A stretch of 64,000 bases of DNA from Actinomadura mexicana (GTDB lineage Bacteria; Actinomycetota; Actinomycetes; Streptosporangiales; Streptosporangiaceae), in the NCBI RefSeq assembly GCF_900188105.1, contig NZ_FZNP01000003.1, positions 583,360 through 647,359 on the forward strand, in the 5' to 3' direction. Below are positions 35,251 through 43,653 of this stretch, in pieces. The notes under the pieces were generated by a model. It had not been told where the DNA came from and ran no database searches. It saw nothing but the letters and a program-made list of their open reading frames with translations. The first letter of the stretch is position 1, and each line of letters opens with the position of its first letter. The translations under genes were made by a program, and so were the position numbers.

Positions 35251-37275
35251 ATGAAACGTGCAATCTCGAAGACTTCCCGCTTTCATGGACCGTGGGTGAT
35301 CGCGGAGCCCCCGTGGTCATCGGGCACCGGTGGTTCTTGTAAGCGAGACAGGCGGCCGCTGCCGAACCGTCTGTGGAGGGCTGGGGCGAGCGTGGAGAAT
35401 CCCACCAGGATCGAGGACAAGGAAGAGAAGGCCGACCGGCCCAGGCCGCCCAGGCTCCCGCCCGACAACCCCGGGAGCCCTGGCCAGCCGTCCCGGCTGG
35501 AGAGCCTCGCCCGCTCCCGCGCGCTTGCCCAGCAAGAGAACGGGGCACCGCAGGCTGAGGCCGAGGACAGTCGGGAGGAGAGCGGCCCTGGCCGACCCGA
35601 GGCGCAGGGCGGGGAGTCGGCCGTGGGCGGACCAGCGGCGGAGACAGATCGTTCAGAGACCGACGAGGAAGCATCGCGGGACGAGCGCAGCGAGGACACG
35701 CGTTCCGGGGACGCAAGGGCTGGGCAGACCGAGAGCGTCGGTGAGAAAGCCGAGATTCCCGAAGAGTCGGCGTCATCAGAACGGCGGTACACCTTGCCGA
35801 CCGACAACCCCGGCTCACCGAACCAGCCGTCGCGGCTGGAAAGCCTCGCCCGCGCCCGCGAACCCGTCCAGCGGGAGAGCAGGCCACAGGGAACCGAAGC
35901 CGCGGACACAGGTAGCCCGCCGCCCCCAGGGCCCGCCATCGAGCCTGCTTCGCCGCTGCCGGAGAACGGCGGCCCGAAGGCCCAGCTTCCGCAGGAGCGG
36001 GGTTCGAGCGGCCAGCAGGACTATAAGTCGGGCACCGACGAACCAACGCCCGCCTCGGGATCGGAGAACGGGAACGCGCGCGACCTGGGGGAAGTGATCG
36101 CTCGGGAGTCCGCGAGTCAGCCGGAAGACCTGCCCGCCAACGACCTCCGCCCGGGCTTTACCAGCGAGTCGGACGGTTCGGCGGCCTCCAACATCTCGGA
36201 CGACGTGGCGGACGACCTGGAGACAAGAATCTCCGGGGAAGAACCAGCCGCCGACAACGGGCGCAACGTCGACATCGACGAGGACGTCCTCGAGGGCGAA
36301 CGCGGAATATCGGACCGGCTAAAACAGCTCGCCGCCAAGTTGGACCGAAGCGATGAACCAAAAGAGTTGGACGGCAGAGTCGATCGCCCAGATTTCCAGG
36401 ATCCACGGGAGGATTCGCGCTATGTCCCCGACCGCTATGGCACGCCGCTGGATCGCACTGACGGTACCCGGATACCGTTGTTCGACGGTGAACTCGCCCG
36501 GGAGCAAGCAGAACAAGGGATACTCGGCGACTGCGGTGTAATCGCCACCCTGGGAGCGGTCGCCGAAAAATATCCAGAGGCCATCCGGAACTGTGTGAGC
36601 GAGACCGAGGACGGCAGCTATGAGGTCCGCCTGCATGAGGCTGAGTACTCGAAGTCCAAACATCGTTACGAGCCGACCGGACTGTCTATAAAGCTTGCGG
36701 TGACACCTGAGCTCCCGATCAGGGATAAGGATCCCAGTAAACCCGCGTTTGCTGCACTTACGTCAACGAATGTGGCTTGGGCGCCCGTTCTGGAGAAGGC
36801 AATAGCCGGGTTGGATCAGATGTGGAGCACTGAACGCCGGGAGAGGGTGAACCGTATCTGGAAAGCGCAGGGCAAGCCGGGAGACGCGCCGACCGGCTAT
36901 GTGCGATTGAATCAGGGCAGCAACCCTGCCCAGCGCGCCGAACTCCTCACGCAGCTCACGGGCCTTCCTGCCAAGACGGTGAATTTTCCTACCGGCTATG
37001 ATAGTCAAGGGCGAAGCGCGGACCGTCGGCTTCAGGACGAGATCGCCGACCATCTCTCCCGGGGCAGGCCCGTACTGGTCGGAATCCGTGAGCTGGACAA
37101 AGATGAACTGCTTTTGCCGAAGAGACTCGTTGCCGGCCACGCCTACGAGGTCACCAAGGTCGACGATCAGGGGAATTTCCACCTGCGCAATCCCTGGAAC
37201 GACAAGCAACCTCTTCCGTTGACGGTCAAAGATTTCAAGGCCAACATTCGGCCGCCCTACACCACAATGGAGTGA
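35251..37275 (+). CDS. Calpain-type cysteine protease with disordered N-terminus (candidate toxin)
   Basis: 674 residues from the ATG at 35251 (AAGGA upstream); a GTG at 35392 with GGAGGG is an alternative that removes a basic 47-residue lead. Residues ~50-400 are charged and low-complexity with two copies of DNPGSPxQPSRLESLAR (72-88, 185-201). The C-terminal ~270 residues are a calpain-like (C2) domain: EQGILGDCGVIATLGAVA with C428, AGHAYEV with H630 and LRNPWND with N647, the complete Cys-His-Asn triad. Polymorphic toxins often pair a long variable lead with such a peptidase, and a small possible immunity gene follows. Secretion signal not seen. Function as an effector is inference. Confidence 0.8.
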   Translation: MKRAISKTSRFHGPWVIAEPPWSSGTGGSCKRDRRPLPNRLWRAGASVENPTRIEDKEEKADRPRPPRLPPDNPGSPGQPSRLESLARSRALAQQENGAPQAEAEDSREESGPGRPEAQGGESAVGGPAAETDRSETDEEASRDERSEDTRSGDARAGQTESVGEKAEIPEESASSERRYTLPTDNPGSPNQPSRLESLARAREPVQRESRPQGTEAADTGSPPPPGPAIEPASPLPENGGPKAQLPQERGSSGQQDYKSGTDEPTPASGSENGNARDLGEVIARESASQPEDLPANDLRPGFTSESDGSAASNISDDVADDLETRISGEEPAADNGRNVDIDEDVLEGERGISDRLKQLAAKLDRSDEPKELDGRVDRPDFQDPREDSRYVPDRYGTPLDRTDGTRIPLFDGELAREQAEQGILGDCGVIATLGAVAEKYPEAIRNCVSETEDGSYEVRLHEAEYSKSKHRYEPTGLSIKLAVTPELPIRDKDPSKPAFAALTSTNVAWAPVLEKAIAGLDQMWSTERRERVNRIWKAQGKPGDAPTGYVRLNQGSNPAQRAELLTQLTGLPAKTVNFPTGYDSQGRSADRRLQDEIADHLSRGRPVLVGIRELDKDELLLPKRLVAGHAYEVTKVDDQGNFHLRNPWNDKQPLPLTVKDFKANIRPPYTTME

Positions 37276-37277
37276 CG

Positions 37278-37538
37278 ATGGCAATCGAAGAGATCGGCCT
37301 GAAGCAGGGTACGCAGACCTATATCGACAAGGAGATGAAGATCGGACTGGTCGGTGCGCGTAAAGGGAACAACGACCGGCCGCCAGAGGTTGCTCTCTAT
37401 GTGAAAGACGATAGAGAGCGTGACTTGATCCTCCGCCCTGGAGACACCTTTCTAGTCGGGAATCAGACTTGGAGGCTTGAGCGAGTCGATGAAGCCGGGG
37501 TGGACAAGCTCGGCGCCGTCTTTGCCAGAATTGAATAA
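37278..37538 (+). CDS. Small protein after the calpain gene (possible immunity protein)
   Basis: 86 residues from the ATG at 37278, which starts three bases after the calpain stop and has GGAG just upstream; a GTG overlapping that stop would add two residues. It looks beta-rich (TYIDKEMKIGLVGARKGNN, EVALYVKDDRERDLILRPGDTFLVGNQTWRLERVD), similar to small DUF6406-like actinobacterial proteins. No catalytic motif is seen. Tight coupling behind a candidate toxin suggests immunity or a chaperone role, but neither is shown. Confidence 0.75.
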   Translation: MAIEEIGLKQGTQTYIDKEMKIGLVGARKGNNDRPPEVALYVKDDRERDLILRPGDTFLVGNQTWRLERVDEAGVDKLGAVFARIE

Positions 37539-37680
37539 GGTCTTCAGGTGGCGCGTGCCTGTCAGCGGGTCGGCGCGAGCCGGTGGCCGGGCACGAACGC
37601 CCACCACCAGCAGGCGTAGATCCCGTACCGAATCTGCAGGCCAGGGATCCAGTACGTCAGGCCGGCGGCCGGGATCATCG

Positions 37681-37706
37681 GCTCAGCCCCCGCCGGACGG
37701 CTGAGC
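37681..37706 (+). terminator. Possible terminator after the calpain operon
   Basis: 8-bp inverted repeat GCTCAGCC / GGCTGAGC with a 10-base loop, 142 bp after the small gene. Moderate stability; it could equally be incidental in a decaying region. Confidence 0.35.
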
Positions 37707-37729
37707 GGCCAGCGCCTCCCGCAGTTAAC

Positions 37730-37999
37730 CGGCCAGTCGGCGGACACGAGGCCATGGCGGAACAGATCGACCACCTGATCTGCTTGGCGCAGTTGCCGCA
37801 CGTTCAGATCCGGGTCATCCCATTCAGCCGAATCACGCCAGTTGCGCTGGTCGGACTACTCAGCTTCGAGAGGGAGGCCGACCTTCTGTACTTTGAGACA
37901 GGGAGCGTCGGGCAGTTGGTCGACCGTGAGGACGACGATCCCCAACGTATTGACAACTCGTTGGCGCGAGAGCAGTTACAGCGGCGGAACAGGCGGTGA
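37730..37999 (+). pseudogene. DUF5753 (WhiJ-type regulator) C-terminal remnant
   Basis: The frame through 37754 reads PVGGHEAMAEQIDHLICLAQLPHVQIRVIPFSRI, then LLSFEREADLLYFETGSVGQLVDRE: the last third of a DUF5753 protein. The helix-turn-helix and first half are gone. It runs straight into a DUF397 remnant in another frame, and its normal end is missing. Confidence 0.8.
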
Positions 38000-38075
38000 G
38001 TGTGTAGAGCTTGCCGTCGTATCAGGACACGTCCTGCTCCGAGACTCCAAGGACCCGGACGGTCCTCGACTCGAG
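37962..38075 (+). pseudogene. DUF397 remnant
   Basis: In the frame starting at 37962 the DNA reads WRESSYSGGTGGECVELAVV, then HVLLRDSKDPDGPRLE, a clear DUF397 domain lacking its start and last strand. It overlaps the DUF5753 frame, showing that a deletion removed the intergenic junction. From ~38080 to 38264 nothing is recognisable. Confidence 0.8.
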
Positions 38076-38264
38076 TTGATCGGATACTGGTCGCGGATCT
38101 GGTCATCCTGCCGCGTCCAGGGCGGGCTCCACGAAGCGGCGGCACGTCTCGTCCTCTAGGGGGTCCTGGAATCTCGACGTCACTGGACCATTCTCGCTCG
38201 GACCGCCGACGATTTCGGGACGATCGGGCCTTCCGCCGTGATCTGGCCGTCCCCGGTCGGAGGG

Positions 38265-39182
38265 CTACTGGACTATGACGGTGGTCTGGGTGGCTTCCTT
38301 GTCCTCCGTCCAGCCGTCGTGGCCGGCCTTGGACTGCCAGTGCTTGCCCGCGTAGCGGACTTCGGTCAGGCCGTAGGCCTGGGCGTGGGTCGCGGCCCAG
38401 CTCGCCACCGCCCAGCCTGAGCGGGGGTTGGTGACCTGGATCGCGTTCCACGATTTCGGGTCGGACGGGGAGCCCGCCTTGAGGGGGCCGGGGCCGCCGA
38501 CCTTCAGGCGGCTGCCGAAGGCGCGGCGCATCTCCAGAAGGGCCTCGGGGCGGCGGGACGTCGTCTTCTTGCCGGGCGGGTACCAGCAGCGGGCCGTGGC
38601 GGGCTCGCGGCCCGTGAAGGCGGTGGCGAGGAGCTTGCCGTCGGGCTCGTGCTGGGCGTAGGCGCTGCCGTCGGCGCTGCGCTGGACCTTCTGCGCCGCG
38701 TCGTGCAGGTCGCGGTCGAGGTAGTCCTTGACCTTGACGAGGGCGTCGAAGAACTTGCTGGTGGCCTGGACGGGGTCGCGGAGCTTGTCCGGCGTGCCCC
38801 AGCCCTGGGACGGGCGCTGCTGGAACATGCCCACCGAGTCGCGGTCGCCGTTCGGCAGGTTGTGGATGTGCGACTCCTGGATCGCGGTCGCGTAGGCGAT
38901 CACCACGGCGCGTTCGGGGAGCTGCTTGCGGAACGCGACGGCGGCGATGGTGGCGGCGTTCGCGCCCTGCTCCAGGTCGAGCGGCATCTTGCCCAGGCTC
39001 GTGCGCACCTCGCAGCCGGATCCGTGCAGGTACGGGCGCGCTCGCTGGAAGGCCGCGTAGACGCCCACGCCCACCAGCAGCACGACGACGCACAGGATCG
39101 CGGCCCAGCGGACGCCGCGCCGGCGGCGCCCGCCGCCCGCCCCCTCCTCGGGGCGCGCCTTCAACCTCGCCCAAACAGCCAC
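38265..39182 (-). CDS. Membrane-anchored lysozyme/transglycosylase-like protein
   Basis: 305 residues from a GTG at 39182. One membrane helix (residues ~26-44, WAAILCVVVLLVGVGVYAAF) follows a basic cytoplasmic lead. The outside part has ATAIQESHIHNLPNG and SVGMFQQRPSQGWGT, the pattern of lysozyme-like and lytic-transglycosylase-like domains with a glutamate in QES. A C-terminal PGPLKAGSPSDPKSW region follows. A murein-acting role is inferred. A TACTGT -10 ends six bases before the GTG and no ribosome site is seen, so the transcript may be leaderless. Divergent from dapD by 44 bp. Confidence 0.7.
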   Translation of the reverse strand: MAVWARLKARPEEGAGGGRRRRGVRWAAILCVVVLLVGVGVYAAFQRARPYLHGSGCEVRTSLGKMPLDLEQGANAATIAAVAFRKQLPERAVVIAYATAIQESHIHNLPNGDRDSVGMFQQRPSQGWGTPDKLRDPVQATSKFFDALVKVKDYLDRDLHDAAQKVQRSADGSAYAQHEPDGKLLATAFTGREPATARCWYPPGKKTTSRRPEALLEMRRAFGSRLKVGGPGPLKAGSPSDPKSWNAIQVTNPRSGWAVASWAATHAQAYGLTEVRYAGKHWQSKAGHDGWTEDKEATQTTVIVQ

Positions 39183-39226
39183 GCGAAGACAGTACTGGGA
39201 GATGGCCCCCAGTAAGCTCAGGAGGC

Positions 39227-40063
39227 ATGACCGAAACGTTCACCAGCCCGATCTCCGGCGGCATCGACGAGTTGTGGGAGCGGCGCGCCGAACTGACGCC
39301 GGACGACGCCGAGGCGCGCGCGGCGATCGTCGCCGCCGTCGACCAGCTCGACGCCGGGGAGGCCCGCGTCGCCCGGATCGACCCCGCGACCGACGAGGTG
39401 GTCGTCGACGAGCGGGCCAAGCGGGCGATCCTGCTGAGCTTCAAGGTCCTCGGCATGGCGCGGTCGCAGGTGGGCGACTTCCGGTACCACGACCGCATCC
39501 CGTTGAAGACGCGCCTGGACGGCGTGCGCGTCGTGCCCGGCGCCATCGCGCGGTGGGGCGCCCATCTGGCGCCGGGCGTGGTGCTGATGCCGTCGTTCAC
39601 CAACATCGGCGCCTACGTCGACTCCGGGACGATGGTCGACACCTGGGCCACCGTGGGGTCGTGCGCGCAGGTCGGCAGGAACGTCCACCTGTCGGGCGGC
39701 GTCGGCATCGGCGGCGTGCTGGAGCCGCCGAACGCCAAGCCGGTGGTCATCGAGGACGAGGCGATGATCGGCAGCCGGTCCATGATCGTCGAGGGGGCGC
39801 GGGTGGGGCGCGGCGCCGTCGTCGGGTCGGGGACGAACCTGTCGGCGTCCATGCCGGTCATCGACGTCGAGACGGGCGAGGAGATCGGCCGCGGGCGCAT
39901 CCCCGACTGGTGCGTCGCGGTGGGCGGCACCCGCTACAAGGAGTTCAAGGGCGGCACGTTCGGGCTTCCGGCGGTGCTGATCCTCAAGCGGCTGGAGGAG
40001 GGGCAGCGCCACGACAAGGCGTCCCTCAACGACATCCTCCGCGACCACGGCGTCAACACCTGA
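39227..40063 (+). CDS. dapD: Tetrahydrodipicolinate N-succinyltransferase
   Basis: 278 residues, normal for the actinobacterial DapD branch. AGGAGG precedes the ATG. The left-handed beta-helix is seen as hexapeptide repeats in the middle (WGAHLAPGVVLMPSFTNIGAYVDSGTMVDTWATVGSCAQVGRNVHLSGGVGIGG is one continuous stretch from about residue 107), ending with GGTRYKEFKGGTFGLPAVLILKRL. It transfers succinyl from succinyl-CoA to tetrahydrodipicolinate in diaminopimelate/lysine synthesis, making peptidoglycan precursor. dapE is 0.7 kb downstream. Its 3' end overlaps the opposing PPTase gene by 11 bp. Confidence 0.95.
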   Translation: MTETFTSPISGGIDELWERRAELTPDDAEARAAIVAAVDQLDAGEARVARIDPATDEVVVDERAKRAILLSFKVLGMARSQVGDFRYHDRIPLKTRLDGVRVVPGAIARWGAHLAPGVVLMPSFTNIGAYVDSGTMVDTWATVGSCAQVGRNVHLSGGVGIGGVLEPPNAKPVVIEDEAMIGSRSMIVEGARVGRGAVVGSGTNLSASMPVIDVETGEEIGRGRIPDWCVAVGGTRYKEFKGGTFGLPAVLILKRLEEGQRHDKASLNDILRDHGVNT

Positions 40064-40736
40064 GCGGGAACTCGGCGAGCCTGAGGGGACGGCCGGTGAG
40101 GACGGCGGCCGAGGCGGCGTAGCCGGGGCCCGCGTCCAGGTCGGCGAGGCGGACGGGGGAGACGGCCGCCTCGCCCTCCCAGCCGACGACCTCGGGCGGC
40201 TCGTCGGGGCCGGAGACGTGGATGGCGGTCATCGGGGCGGCCAGCCCGTGGCCGGTGGCCTTCAGGAGGGCCTCCTTGCGGCTCCAGTAGGCGTGGAAGC
40301 CGCGTCTGCGGTCCGTCATGGTCCTCAGCACCTCCGACTCGGCGGCGGTGAGGACCATCCGGGAGAGGCCGTCGATGTCGCGGTCGCTCTCCTGCTCCAC
40401 GTCCGCCCCGACCTCGGCGCCCTCGACCAGGACGAGCAGGACGCGGTCCCCCGAGTGGGAGAGCGAGAAGTCCAGGCCGCTGCCGGGCAGGCGCGGCTTG
40501 CCGTGCGTGTCGCCGCAGAGCGGGCAGTCGGTGGTGAAGCGCAGGTCGCGCGGTGGCCGCCCGGTGGCCTCGGCGAGGACCGTGCGCGCGAGGAACCGCC
40601 CGGTGACGAACCGGGCCTTGTCCTCGGCGCGAATGAACCGGGCGTAGCGGGCGCGCTCCCCCTCGTCCAGGAGGTCGCGCATCCGGGGGTCGTCGGCGGG
40701 ACGCGCCCAATGGACGGCGCACTCCAGTACGGGCAT
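40053..40736 (-). CDS. 4'-phosphopantetheinyl transferase (Sfp type)
   Basis: 227 residues from the ATG at 40736; GGAG touches that ATG, so the GTG at 40742 may be used instead. The Sfp motifs are clear: LDFSLSHSGDRVLLVL (P1/P2 region), EVGADVEQES (Mg-binding G-x-D-x-E) and FHAYWSRKEALLKATGHGL (W-x-x-K-E-A). RFVTGRFLARTVLAEATGR is the usual N-terminal lead. It loads phosphopantetheine onto carrier proteins of polyketide, peptide or fatty acid synthases. No carrier protein is in the window, so it probably serves the whole cell. It lies between dapD and dapE on the other strand. Confidence 0.93.
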   Translation of the reverse strand: MPVLECAVHWARPADDPRMRDLLDEGERARYARFIRAEDKARFVTGRFLARTVLAEATGRPPRDLRFTTDCPLCGDTHGKPRLPGSGLDFSLSHSGDRVLLVLVEGAEVGADVEQESDRDIDGLSRMVLTAAESEVLRTMTDRRRGFHAYWSRKEALLKATGHGLAAPMTAIHVSGPDEPPEVVGWEGEAAVSPVRLADLDAGPGYAASAAVLTGRPLRLAEFPLRC

Positions 40737-40769
40737 CTCCACGAACGCGATGATAGATAACCTTCGACC

Positions 40770-41846
40770 ATGGGGCTTGATCTCTGTTCGGACGTGGTGG
40801 ACCTGACGGCGGCCGTCGTCGACATCGAGTCGGTGAGCGGCGGGGAGGAATCCCTGGCCGGGGCCGTCGAGGAGGCGCTGCGGGCGCTGCCGCACCTGGC
40901 GGTGGAGCGCGTCGGCAACAACGTCGTCGCGCGCACCGACCTCGGACGGGCCGAACGGGTCGTCCTGGCGGGGCACCTCGACACCGTCCCGCTGAACGGC
41001 AACCTCCCGTCCCGCGTGGAGGGCGACCGGCTCTACGGCTGCGGCACCACCGACATGAAGAGCGGCGTCGCGGTCGCGCTGCGGCTCGCCGCGACCGTCG
41101 AGGCGCCCGGCCGGGACGTCACCTACGTCTTCTACGACTGCGAGGAGGTCGAGGCCGCGCGCAACGGGCTGCGGCATCTCGCGGAGTACCGGCCCGAGCT
41201 GCTCGCGGGCGACTTCGCCGTGCTGATGGAGCCGACCGGCGGGATGGTCGAGGGCGGCTGCCAGGGCACGATGCGCGTCCAGGTCACCGCGACGGGGGAG
41301 CGGGCGCACAGCGCGCGCGCCTGGATGGGGTCCAACGCGATCCACTCGGCCGGGGCGATCCTGGACGTCCTGCGCGCCTACGAGCCGTCCCGTCCGGTCG
41401 TGGACGGCCTGGAGTACCACGAGGGCCTGAACGCGGTGTTCATCTCGGGCGGCGTCGCAGGGAACGTCATCCCGGACGAGTGCGTCGTCACCGTGAACTA
41501 TCGGTTCGCGCCCGACAAGTCCCTCGCCGACGCGGAGGCGCACCTCAGGGAAACATTCGCCAGCTTCCAGGTGACGGTGACCGACGGTGCCCCGGCCGCC
41601 CGCCCGGGGCTGAACCACCCGGCCGCCGCCGCGTTCGCCGCGGCCAGCGGCGCCGAGGTACGCGCCAAGCTCGGCTGGACGGACGTCGCCCGCTTCGCCG
41701 AGCTCGGTGTCCCGGCCGTCAACTACGGCCCCGGCGAGCCGACCCTCGCGCACACGCGGGACGAGTACGTCGAGATCCCCCTCATCGCCGAGTGCGAGCA
41801 ACGTATGCGCATGTGGCTGGAGGGTCCCACTACCGTGGCTTCATGA
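40770..41846 (+). CDS. dapE: Succinyl-diaminopimelate desuccinylase
   Basis: 358 residues, M20 peptidase family. Metal ligands and catalytic residues: LAGHLDTVP (H), GCGTTDMKSGVA (bridging D), YDCEEVEAA (E-E) and a late H in EPTLAHTRDEYVEIP. The dimerisation lid is in the middle (TATGERAHSARAWMGSNAIHS). It removes succinate from N-succinyl-LL-diaminopimelate, completing the branch begun by dapD upstream. Its stop overlaps the LOG-family start by 4 bp (ATGA). Confidence 0.94.
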   Translation: MGLDLCSDVVDLTAAVVDIESVSGGEESLAGAVEEALRALPHLAVERVGNNVVARTDLGRAERVVLAGHLDTVPLNGNLPSRVEGDRLYGCGTTDMKSGVAVALRLAATVEAPGRDVTYVFYDCEEVEAARNGLRHLAEYRPELLAGDFAVLMEPTGGMVEGGCQGTMRVQVTATGERAHSARAWMGSNAIHSAGAILDVLRAYEPSRPVVDGLEYHEGLNAVFISGGVAGNVIPDECVVTVNYRFAPDKSLADAEAHLRETFASFQVTVTDGAPAARPGLNHPAAAAFAAASGAEVRAKLGWTDVARFAELGVPAVNYGPGEPTLAHTRDEYVEIPLIAECEQRMRMWLEGPTTVAS

Positions 41847-42643
41847 CATCGGAAGTGAATTCCCGCTCGCGCCGGCAGGGGCCGGCCATGCTGCGGGGGC
41901 GGGCCGTCCCCCCGACGACGACCGACCAGCGGCTCCTGGACGGCCGCGGTTCGGTCGACTGGGTGCACGCCGACCCGTGGCGGGTGCTGCGGATCCAGGC
42001 GGAGTTCGTCGAGGGCTTCGGCCTCCTCGCCGAGCTGCCGAAGGCCGTCAGCGTCTTCGGCAGCGCCCGCACCAAGCCGGACTCCCCGGAGTACGAGCTC
42101 GCCGTCGACATCGGCGCCCGCCTGGACGAGGCCGGCTACGCCGTCATCACCGGCGGCGGCCCGGGAATCATGGAGGCGGCCAACAAGGGCTGCGACGAGA
42201 ACGGCGGCCTGTCGGTCGGCCTCGGCATCGAGCTGCCGTTCGAGCAGAAGCTGAACGACCATCTCGACATCGGCCTGGAGTTCCGCTACTTCTTCGTCCG
42301 CAAGACGATGTTCGTGAAGTACTCGCAGGCCTTCGTCGTCCTGCCGGGCGGGTTCGGGACGCTGGACGAGCTGTTCGAGGCGATCACCCTCGTCCAGACC
42401 AAGAAGATCACCCGCTTCCCGATCGTGCTGGTCGGCACGCGGTTCTGGGGCGGCCTGCTCGACTGGGTCAAGGAGTCGATGCTGACCTCCGGCAAGATCT
42501 CGCCGCAGGACATCGACCTGATCCACCTCACCGACGACCCGGAGGAGGTCGTCAAGATCATCGTTGAGGGCCACACCCGGGCGGAGCAGGAGATCATCGA
42601 GTCCCGCGCCGCGGCCGAGGCCGCCGACACCGCCGGAGAGTAG
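41843..42643 (+). CDS. LOG-family (TIGR00730) Rossmann protein
   Basis: 266 residues coupled to dapE. The family motifs are GGGPGIMEAANKG and LPGGFGTLDELFEAI, with SVFGSARTKPDSPEYELA at the start of the fold. LOG proteins release cytokinin-type bases from nucleotide monophosphates or act as nucleoside-5'-monophosphate hydrolases; the lysine decarboxylase name is an old misannotation. Actinobacterial members with this 70-residue N-terminal lead commonly follow dapE. A second LOG gene is at 60087. Confidence 0.9.
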   Translation: MTSEVNSRSRRQGPAMLRGRAVPPTTTDQRLLDGRGSVDWVHADPWRVLRIQAEFVEGFGLLAELPKAVSVFGSARTKPDSPEYELAVDIGARLDEAGYAVITGGGPGIMEAANKGCDENGGLSVGLGIELPFEQKLNDHLDIGLEFRYFFVRKTMFVKYSQAFVVLPGGFGTLDELFEAITLVQTKKITRFPIVLVGTRFWGGLLDWVKESMLTSGKISPQDIDLIHLTDDPEEVVKIIVEGHTRAEQEIIESRAAAEAADTAGE

Positions 42644-42655
42644 CGCGCGCCGTGG

Positions 42656-42684
42656 ACCTGCATGATCGGCCCGATCATGCAGGT
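42656..42684. terminator. Bidirectional terminator
   Basis: Perfect 13-bp arms ACCTGCATGATCG / CGATCATGCAGGT with a 3-base loop, followed by TTTA on the plus strand, between convergent stops at 42643 and 42711. Confidence 0.85.
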
Positions 42685-42710
42685 TTAGGCGTTCTCGTGC
42701 GCGGATCGGG

Positions 42711-43616
42711 CTACCTGGGCGCCAGGTCCGTCCACTCGGCCGCGATCGTGGCGCCGCCGGGAACCGTGACCTGTGCGCCGTCGGCCGAGACGAAGTAGTC
42801 GGTGCCGGTGATCCGCGACGTCTTCGGGTCGATGACCAGGTGCGCCTTCCCGCCCCCGCCGAAGGAGATCGACAAGCCCTGCCCGCCCTTGACCGGGCCG
42901 AGGTTGCTGACGTTCGGGTAGGAGGCGACCGCGCGGAAGGCGGCGGCGCGGACCTGCGGCGGTGTCGGCAACTGCGAGAGCAGGGACAGCAGCCCTTCGA
43001 AGACGAACCGCTCCTGCGCGGCGCCGTCGGGACGTCCGGCGCTCGTCGTGACGTCGCTCTTCTTCACGGCGGCGGCGATCCACGCCTTCAGCCCGCCGGG
43101 CGTGGTCGGCAGCTCCTGCAACTGCGCGAGCGTGACCTCGGGCCCGCCCAGCCGGAACGGAGCGGGCCGGGTGAGCACGACCACCTTGCCCTGGGTCTTC
43201 TCTCCCTTCCACCAGACCCGGCCGTCCCGCCGGGTCCAACTCTCCATGGTGGTGCGCGCACCACCGTCGCGGTTGGTGGAAACGGTCCTGACGTACCAGT
43301 ACGTACCGGAACCCGCGGGCGCCTTCAGCGCGGTGGTGGCGGCCACGAGCAGGACCTGCCGACCGGAGGGGGCGGCCGCGGCGGACGCGGCCGGGCCCTC
43401 CTTCGCCCCCTCGGCCCCACCGGCGCCGACGGTCCCGACCACCACCGCGGCGGCCGCGGCGGCGAGGGCGAGCCCCGCCGAGGCCAGGAGCACGGGCCGC
43501 CGCCGCCCTGCGGAACGGCGCGGGGCCTGCTCGGCCGGTCGCGTGTTCTGGTCGATCTCGCTCATCACGAACTCCCGGAGTCGTTGGTGACGGTCGCCCG
43601 GAAAGTCCCGCTCCAC
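42711..43616 (-). CDS. CU044_5270-type membrane-anchored protein
   Basis: 301 residues from a GTG at 43616, or 284 from the ATG at 43565. The earlier start is favoured because ERDFPGDRHQRLREFVMSEI resembles the conserved N-terminus of the family. One membrane helix (residues ~42-65, RPVLLASAGLALAAAAAAVVVG) separates a short cytoplasmic part from an outer domain that looks lipoprotein-like and beta-rich (GTYWYVRTVSTNRD, VWWKGEK, ISGTDYF-type strands). Such proteins usually follow a sigma-70 gene; here none is present. In-frame residues like LPAP continue upstream without a start codon, so the 5' end may be altered. Function unknown. Confidence 0.7.
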   Translation of the reverse strand: MERDFPGDRHQRLREFVMSEIDQNTRPAEQAPRRSAGRRRPVLLASAGLALAAAAAAVVVGTVGAGGAEGAKEGPAASAAAAPSGRQVLLVAATTALKAPAGSGTYWYVRTVSTNRDGGARTTMESWTRRDGRVWWKGEKTQGKVVVLTRPAPFRLGGPEVTLAQLQELPTTPGGLKAWIAAAVKKSDVTTSAGRPDGAAQERFVFEGLLSLLSQLPTPPQVRAAAFRAVASYPNVSNLGPVKGGQGLSISFGGGGKAHLVIDPKTSRITGTDYFVSADGAQVTVPGGATIAAEWTDLAPR

Positions 43617-43653
43617 CGGTGCCGGCAGCTGGGCGCGGGGACCGACGTTCTCC

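Noticed and set aside
38265..39182. Annotation as a heavy-metal transporter
   Set aside because: There is a single membrane helix and no metal-binding motif; the lysozyme-like QES and GMFQQRP blocks point elsewhere.
41843..42643. Lysine decarboxylase because of the dap neighbourhood
   Set aside because: The P-G-G-x-G-T-x-x-E motif belongs to LOG phosphoribohydrolases; the decarboxylase name for this family is outdated.
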